Of a stretch of DNA of 64,000 nucleotides, positions 59,467 through 64,000 are shown one piece after another (position 1 is the first letter of the stretch; each line of letters opens with the position of its first letter). The notes beneath the pieces were generated by a model. That model searched no databases. It was not told the DNA's origin and was given only the letters and a program-made list of their open reading frames with translations. A program made the position numbers and the translations under genes. The stretch spans positions 36,926 through 100,925 of the forward strand of contig JACRIN010000065.1 in assembly GCA_016220085.1 (NCBI GenBank), read 5' to 3'. Origin of the DNA: Planctomycetota bacterium. GTDB taxonomy: Bacteria > Planctomycetota > UBA1135 > GCA-002686595.

Positions 59467-62007
59467 TCAAGGCTCGATCGTCACCTTCAACGCGTTCGAG
59501 AGGCTGGTCGCGAAACCGCTCGGATCCTGCGGATCGCGCGCCCAGTACTGGCAGCACACCTGCGCGCCCGCGACCAAGCTCGGATCGAGTCCGCCTTGGA
59601 TCCACGCGTTGAGGTCGTAGCTGTACGCCCCGGTGCAATCGGTGCCCGACGCACTTCCGCCGGAGGCTTGCAGGCTGGTGCGCGTGATCGGCAGCGCGAC
59701 ACAGAGCGTGCCGCCTTGGAACGCGGCGCCGAGCGTGCTCGAGCCGTAGAAGAGCAGTCCGTTCTTCTTGTTGAGCACGTTGCTCGCGCCGACCAGGAAC
59801 GGCTGCGGCGAGCTCGCGCTCGCGAACCCGATGCCCGAAATCGTGGGCGAGCAGCCTTGGCTGTTCACCTTCGCCGTGCAGTAGAGCTGCGGCGTGCCCG
59901 GGCAGGAGAGTTCGAGCAATTGCAGATCGTCGATCGCGGCCTCGACCGCCGAGTCGTTGAGCGAGTCGTCGGCGATGAACCGCAAGCGCATGGTGCTCGT
60001 CGGTGCGACGAAGTCGGCGACGCGCACGACGTGGAGGAACCAACCGCCGGCGGTCTCCGGTCCGTTCGGACCGACGGTTTCGACCGTCGTCCAGTTGGCG
60101 TCGTCGTTCGAGATCTGGACCGTGAAGGCGTCCTCGTGCTTGAACGGTCCGATCGCGTTGTGGAACCAGCGCCAGTAGCTGATCGCGGGCTCCGCGAACG
60201 TCGAGAGGTCGTAGAGCGGCGAGTAGAGCGTCGTGAAGCCGCCGTCGACGTCGCCCTGATTCGCCGAGCCGAACGGCGGCGTTGCGCCGGTGACCCAGCA
60301 GAGCGTGCCGTTGCTCGTGTGGTCGCTGTCGGTTTGGTTCGGCGAGCCGGAGGGATCCATTCGGATCCAAATGCCGTTGGTCGCGGTATCGGCGGGATCG
60401 CCGGCGGTCCAACCGCTCGGAGCTTCGAGTTCGTCGGTGGCGGCGATCGTCAGGCTACCGGCGTAGAAGCTGGTCACCGGCGCGAGCGGCGAGCCTTGGG
60501 GCTCGATCCAATCCCAACCGTTCTGCGACTTCGCGCCGACGTACCAACGCATCGCCTTCGCGCATTCGCCGGCCGGGATCTGGGCGTCGTAGAGATCGCC
60601 GCCGAGCGACGTCAGCGGTGCCGTCTGCCAACCGCTGCCGTCGTCGAAGTAGAGCGTCTCGCTGCCCGCGAGCACGCTGGAGCCCGCCGCCGGCGTGATC
60701 TTGACCGTCACCGACTGTCCGGCGGGATCGAGGATCGTCGGGTAGTTGTTCGGGAAGCTCACCGCGAGCTGCGGAGCGCCGACCCACCACACGAAGAGGC
60801 CCTTTTCGATGTCGCTGCCGATGACGACGTTGCTGGGGAAGAACGGGTAGTTGTTCCAGAGCCCGTTGAAGTGCGCGTCGTCGTCGTCCGGCCACGTGTC
60901 GAAGTACGCGATCTCGGTCGGGCTCGTCTGGTTCGTCTTGTCGAACACGCGCAGGCCGGCGCGGTAGTTCGACGCGTAGAGGCGATTGCCGCGCGTGTAG
61001 AGGTTGTGGCCGATCGCCGTGCTCGTGTTCGTGAACGTGTTGACGTGCTGGGGCGCGGAGAGGTTGGTCACCTTGATGACGTAGGTCTTGGTGAAGCCGA
61101 CGCCGCCCTCGTCGAACTCGTCATCGATGTAGAAGTACTGCTTGTCGTCGCTGAGCCAACCTTGGTGGCAGTACTGCGCGCCCGAGTACGAGAGGTGCCC
61201 GAGCACGACGATGTTCGACTTGTTGGTGACGTCGAGGATGTCGAGGCCCGTGCTGTTCCAGCCGTTGTTGTAGCCGCCGCAGCAGAACGCGATCTGCTTC
61301 CCCGCGTAGGTGCCCGACGTGTACGTGAAGACCGAGGCTTCGTGCACGTACTTCGTTTGCCATTGGCCGACGAGGCTCGGGTCCGCCGGATTCGCGAGGC
61401 TGTAGATGCGCAGACCGTTGTCGACGCCGCCGGCGCGATAGAGGAAGCCGCTCTGCGCGTCGAGCGCGAGCGTGTGCGTCGCGAGGTCGCCGCCGGTGGT
61501 CACCGTGTTGACCAAGGTCACGACGCCCGAGTCGATCTGCGAGAGGTCCATCACCTGGATGCCGCCGCCGCCTTCGCTGATCGCGTAGCAGTACGTTTGA
61601 TACGTCTTGACGTCGCGCCAGAGGCTGGTCGGTCCGGTGATCGTCGCGACGACGGTCGCGTTGCCCGGATTCGTGATCTCGACGAACGCGGTGCCGTTCG
61701 ACAGCCCGATGATCCCGTACTCGCGGCCCGACGGCGACACGTAGCCCCAGCACGAATTCGCGTTGTCCGCGCCGGGCTTCAAGTCGGGCAACGGGAGCCA
61801 GGAGAGGAGCTCGATGCCGCTCGCTTGGAAGCCGAGCAGGTTGATCGACTTCTGCGATCCGCCCGGGTTCGCGGCGGACGAGCGCGTGAAGCCCGCGCCG
61901 CGGTACGGCGGGCGTCGATCGAGGATCTTGCCGTCGTCCTCGTGCGCGAGCGCCGAGCTCGCAGCGAAAACCAACGCGCACGCGACGAACCAACCGCGAT
62001 TCAACAT
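59467..62007 (-). CDS. Secreted choice-of-anchor B protein with YCTAK C-terminal domain (long)
   Basis: 846 residues. Signal peptide 1-21 (...AASSALAHE). The first about 400 residues form the choice-of-anchor B / LVIVD-type propeller: CWGYVSPSGREYGIIGLSNG, SLWRDVKTYQTYCYAISEGG, GLDILDVTNKSNIVVLGHLS, IGHNLYTRGNRLYASNYRAG. Two beta domains follow (about 410-510 and 520-700), the second like a MAM/jelly-roll domain (ATNGIWIRMDPSG, AFTVQISNDDANWTTVETVG). Residues 709-846 are the shared C-terminal domain with four cysteines. TGGAG precedes the ATG. Paralogue of the next gene upstream. Confidence 0.88.
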   Translation of the reverse strand: MLNRGWFVACALVFAASSALAHEDDGKILDRRPPYRGAGFTRSSAANPGGSQKSINLLGFQASGIELLSWLPLPDLKPGADNANSCWGYVSPSGREYGIIGLSNGTAFVEITNPGNATVVATITGPTSLWRDVKTYQTYCYAISEGGGGIQVMDLSQIDSGVVTLVNTVTTGGDLATHTLALDAQSGFLYRAGGVDNGLRIYSLANPADPSLVGQWQTKYVHEASVFTYTSGTYAGKQIAFCCGGYNNGWNSTGLDILDVTNKSNIVVLGHLSYSGAQYCHQGWLSDDKQYFYIDDEFDEGGVGFTKTYVIKVTNLSAPQHVNTFTNTSTAIGHNLYTRGNRLYASNYRAGLRVFDKTNQTSPTEIAYFDTWPDDDDAHFNGLWNNYPFFPSNVVIGSDIEKGLFVWWVGAPQLAVSFPNNYPTILDPAGQSVTVKITPAAGSSVLAGSETLYFDDGSGWQTAPLTSLGGDLYDAQIPAGECAKAMRWYVGAKSQNGWDWIEPQGSPLAPVTSFYAGSLTIAATDELEAPSGWTAGDPADTATNGIWIRMDPSGSPNQTDSDHTSNGTLCWVTGATPPFGSANQGDVDGGFTTLYSPLYDLSTFAEPAISYWRWFHNAIGPFKHEDAFTVQISNDDANWTTVETVGPNGPETAGGWFLHVVRVADFVAPTSTMRLRFIADDSLNDSAVEAAIDDLQLLELSCPGTPQLYCTAKVNSQGCSPTISGIGFASASSPQPFLVGASNVLNKKNGLLFYGSSTLGAAFQGGTLCVALPITRTSLQASGGSASGTDCTGAYSYDLNAWIQGGLDPSLVAGAQVCCQYWARDPQDPSGFATSLSNALKVTIEP

Positions 62008-62049
62008 CTTCGGCTCCAGGCGGGGGACGGGGACAGGGCGGACCGACCC

Positions 62050-62055
62050 ATGCTA
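62050..62055 (-). promoter_or_regulatory. Candidate -10 box (TAGCAT) for the 59467 gene
   Basis: TAGCAT on the minus strand, about 43 bases before the ATG at 62007. The paralogous gene at 62156 has the same box at the same distance (63858-63863). Confidence 0.4.
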
Positions 62056-62106
62056 CTGCGCTTGGTCGCACAGCGGCATCGGCCGGACCTTCGGAGAGAC
62101 GACGGC

Positions 62107-62135
62107 GGTCGCGACGGACGGGTTCCATCGCGACC
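62107..62135 (-). terminator. Hairpin after the second choice-of-anchor B gene
   Basis: Eight-base arms GGTCGCGA / TCGCGACC around a 13-base loop, 21 bases past the stop codon on the minus strand. No T tract; modest evidence. Confidence 0.35.
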
Positions 62136-62155
62136 GTGGAAGGGTGGAGAGCGGC

Positions 62156-63814
62156 TCAGAACTCGACGCTGAACTTGATCGCGTTCGAGAGGCTGTCCGT
62201 GAAGCCGCTCGGATCGCTCGGATCGCGACTCCAGTACTGGCCGTACACGAACGTGCCGACGTCGAGCGCCGGATCGATGAAGTTCTGTAGGTACGCGTTG
62301 AACTCGAACGCGAAGCTGCCGGTGCAATCGGTGCCCGAGCTCGAGCCGCCCGAACTCTGGAGCGTCGTGCGCTTGATCGGTGCGCTCATGCAGAGCGTGC
62401 CGCCGTGGAAAGGCGCGTTCGCGGGAGCGAGGCCGTAGAAGAAGAGGCCCCACTTCTTGTTGAGCACGTTGCTCGCGTTGATCCAGAACTCGAGCGGGCT
62501 GAGCCACGCCGGCCGGCCGGTGAACGAGATCGTCGGCACGCAGCCCTGCGAGTTCGGTTTCGCGGAGCAGTACGTCGACGGACCCGGCAGACCGGCCATC
62601 GTCCAAACGAACAGGCCCTTGTCGATGTCGAAGCCGAGGATCGTGCCGCTCGGCAGGTACGGGTACACGTTCCACAGACCGGAGAAAGTCGGCTCGTCGC
62701 CCGAGGGCACGGTGTCGAACGAGTAGTACTCCAGCGGAAACGTCTGCGAGAACTCGGTGTTGAAGACGCGCAATCCGCTGCGGTAGTTGGCCTCGAAGAG
62801 CCACTTCCCGTTGGTGTAGAGATTGTGCCCGATCGCCGAGTTGCCGTTCGAGAACGTGTTGAGCACCTGCGGCGCGGCCAGGTTCTGGATGTCGATCACG
62901 ATCGTGGTCGAAGGCAACCCGAAATCCTGCTCGTCCTTCTCGTCGTTGACGTAGAGGTACTTGAAGTCGCTCGACGGCCACGCTTGATGCGAGTAGCCCG
63001 CGTTCGCCCACGTCGTCGAGCCGAGCACCTTGATGTTCGACTTGTTGGTGACGTCGAGGATGTCGAGCCCGGTATTCGTCCAGCCGCCGTTGAAGCCGTC
63101 GCAGCAGAACGCGATTTGCTTCCCGGCATACGGGCCGCTCGTGTAGGTGAAGACCGACACTTCGTGCACGTACTTGTTGTTCCAGCTCGCGACCAACGTC
63201 GGATTCAGCGGGTTCGCGAGGCTGTAGATGCGCAGACCGTTGCCGCTGCCGCCGGAGCGATAGAGGAAGCCGCTCGCCGTGTCGATACAGACCGTGTGCG
63301 TCTGCGCGGCGCCGCCGGTGGTGATCGTGTTGACGTGTGTCACCGTGCCGTTGTCGATTTGCGACAGATCGAGCACCTGGATGCCGGTGCCGCCCTCGCT
63401 GACCGCGTACGCGTATTGCTGGTACGTTCGGACGTCGCGCCAGATGCTGGTCGGGCCGGGGATCACGGTGAGCAGCTGCGCCGCGCCGGGAGTGGTCACT
63501 TCGACGACGCCGGTGCCGATCGAGAGCCCGATGAACGCGTACTCGCGACCGGACGGCGAGACGTAGCCCCAACCGCTGTTCGCGTTGTTGATCACCGTCG
63601 CGAACGTCGAGAGCGGCAACCAACTCTGCAATTGGATGCCGATCGCCGGGAACGAAGTCGCGGCGAAGTGGTTGTCGCCGTCGAGGTCGCGTCGATAGGC
63701 CGGCCCGCCCCAACGCTCGCGCGGATCGACGACTTTCGCGTCGCCGTCGTGCGCGACGGCGAGCGAGGACGCGGTCAAGGCGAAGACCAACGCATGAGCG
63801 AAACGACGGTGCAT
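62156..63814 (-). CDS. Secreted choice-of-anchor B protein with YCTAK C-terminal domain (short)
   Basis: 552 residues. Signal peptide 1-21 (...TASSLAVAHD). Choice-of-anchor B propeller to about 410: GWGYVSPSGREYAFIGLSIG, SIWRDVRTYQQYAYAVSEGG, GLDILDVTNKSNIKVLGSTT, IGHNLYTNGKWLFEANYRSG. Residues 415-552 are the shared C-terminal domain with four cysteines (YCSAK, GCVP, GGTLC, TDCTG). Closely related to the 59467 protein but without its two central beta domains, so a tandem duplication with domain gain or loss. Start ATG 63814 has GAGGAT seven bases upstream, nearly the same leader (GAGGATCCC) as the metzincin gene. Confidence 0.9.
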   Translation of the reverse strand: MHRRFAHALVFALTASSLAVAHDGDAKVVDPRERWGGPAYRRDLDGDNHFAATSFPAIGIQLQSWLPLSTFATVINNANSGWGYVSPSGREYAFIGLSIGTGVVEVTTPGAAQLLTVIPGPTSIWRDVRTYQQYAYAVSEGGTGIQVLDLSQIDNGTVTHVNTITTGGAAQTHTVCIDTASGFLYRSGGSGNGLRIYSLANPLNPTLVASWNNKYVHEVSVFTYTSGPYAGKQIAFCCDGFNGGWTNTGLDILDVTNKSNIKVLGSTTWANAGYSHQAWPSSDFKYLYVNDEKDEQDFGLPSTTIVIDIQNLAAPQVLNTFSNGNSAIGHNLYTNGKWLFEANYRSGLRVFNTEFSQTFPLEYYSFDTVPSGDEPTFSGLWNVYPYLPSGTILGFDIDKGLFVWTMAGLPGPSTYCSAKPNSQGCVPTISFTGRPAWLSPLEFWINASNVLNKKWGLFFYGLAPANAPFHGGTLCMSAPIKRTTLQSSGGSSSGTDCTGSFAFEFNAYLQNFIDPALDVGTFVYGQYWSRDPSDPSGFTDSLSNAIKFSVEF

Positions 63815-63857
63815 CGGGATCCTCGGGAGAGGCGAGAACGACGTCAGGGGTGCGCGG

Positions 63858-63863
63858 ATGCTA
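63858..63863 (-). promoter_or_regulatory. Candidate -10 box (TAGCAT) for the 62156 gene
   Basis: TAGCAT on the minus strand in the context TGCTAGCAT (extended -10), 44 bases before the ATG at 63814; matches the box of the paralogous gene in sequence and position. Confidence 0.4.
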
Positions 63864-63956
63864 GCAGATGGGATGAGAGGGCCACCCTCCTGGGGTAGCG
63901 GTCGTAGTGTGACCGCGAAGGCGCACTCGAAGTGCAAGACCCACAGGAGGATGACC

Positions 63957-64000
63957 GTGAAGCAGGATAACGTGAGAGTGGCGGGGGCGATCGGGGTGGA
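63957..64000 (+). CDS. Start of a gene cut by the window end
   Basis: AGGAGG at 63945-63950 followed at good spacing by GTG 63957, in frame with an ATG at 63951. The first residues (MKQDNVRVAGAIGV) do not allow identification. The 13-bp motif CGGTCGTAGTGTG lies at 63899-63911, upstream, as before the SBBP gene. Partial; existence supported by the ribosome site and open frame only. Confidence 0.4.
   Translation, partial: MKQDNVRVAGAIGV

Noticed and set aside
59209..62172. 987-residue plus-strand open frame
   Set aside because: Antisense to the choice-of-anchor B gene; composition dominated by Arg, Val, Asp and Ala with no domain. Similar shadows at 8100-9821, 41138-42997 and 56947-59151 were rejected for the same reason.

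Overview
The window is a high-GC chromosomal segment (roughly two thirds G+C by eye) that most resembles a planctomycete, probably of the lineage whose secreted proteins end in a 'YCTAK.NS.GC.P' domain. The signs are: seven exported proteins carrying that C-terminal domain, choice-of-anchor B and SBBP and FG-GAP beta-propellers, a DUF1501 remnant, an ECF sigma factor fused to a membrane anchor and an outer domain, and many short paralogous lipoproteins. This placement is an inference from protein style, not from a marker gene. Because of the GC content nearly every real gene has long open shadow frames on both strands; these were left out.

Left part (1-18.8 kb): YaeQ-like protein, two exported propeller-type proteins, a lipoprotein, a glycoside hydrolase family 2 enzyme, a small zinc-ribbon-like protein, a membrane-anchored coiled-coil protein, a secreted metzincin protease, a CopA-type copper ATPase, a LOG-family protein, a Sel1-repeat protein and a DUF4440-like lipoprotein.

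Accessory region (18.8-25.2 kb): remnants of a CPBP protease and of an integron-type tyrosine recombinase; a lower-GC two-gene unit (DUF5343 protein plus Swt1-like HEPN protein) that ends at a recognisable integron attC site; a CPBP protease gene broken by an in-frame TGA; an AIM24 gene; and a fractured tandem duplication (AIM24 plus lipoprotein) whose middle has been replaced by a HigB-HigA toxin-antitoxin pair.

Middle (25.2-42.7 kb): a sulfate-activation operon (small LGYL protein, ATP sulfurylase, alkaline-phosphatase-superfamily protein, APS kinase), a secreted gingipain-like C25 protease, a HAD phosphatase, the transmembrane sigma factor, and a tightly coupled operon of two large alkaline-phosphatase-superfamily membrane proteins, a second small LGYI protein, a membrane protein and a MESH1-like HD hydrolase. 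A DUF1570-like metallopeptidase follows. A CysQ-type PAP phosphatase at 42.75 kb would recycle the by-product of sulfotransfer, linking to the sulfate-activation operon.

Right part (42.7-64 kb): an eight-gene minus-strand operon (FIST protein, rhodanese, penicillin-acylase-like hydrolase, YwqK/MORN protein, three SGNH-hydrolase paralogues of which the middle one has lost catalytic residues, CysQ); then a small protein divergent from branched-chain aminotransferase IlvE; then four large secreted propeller proteins, each ending in the shared C-terminal domain.

Two themes run through the window. First, the shared C-terminal domain looks like a sorting or anchoring module, and its four cysteines are lost in pairs. 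Second, short degenerate tandem repeats (11 to 51 bp) occur repeatedly, in frame as multiples of three inside genes and with other periods between genes. Many starts lack a Shine-Dalgarno sequence and instead have a TAnnnT box 6-9 bases upstream, suggesting leaderless mRNAs.
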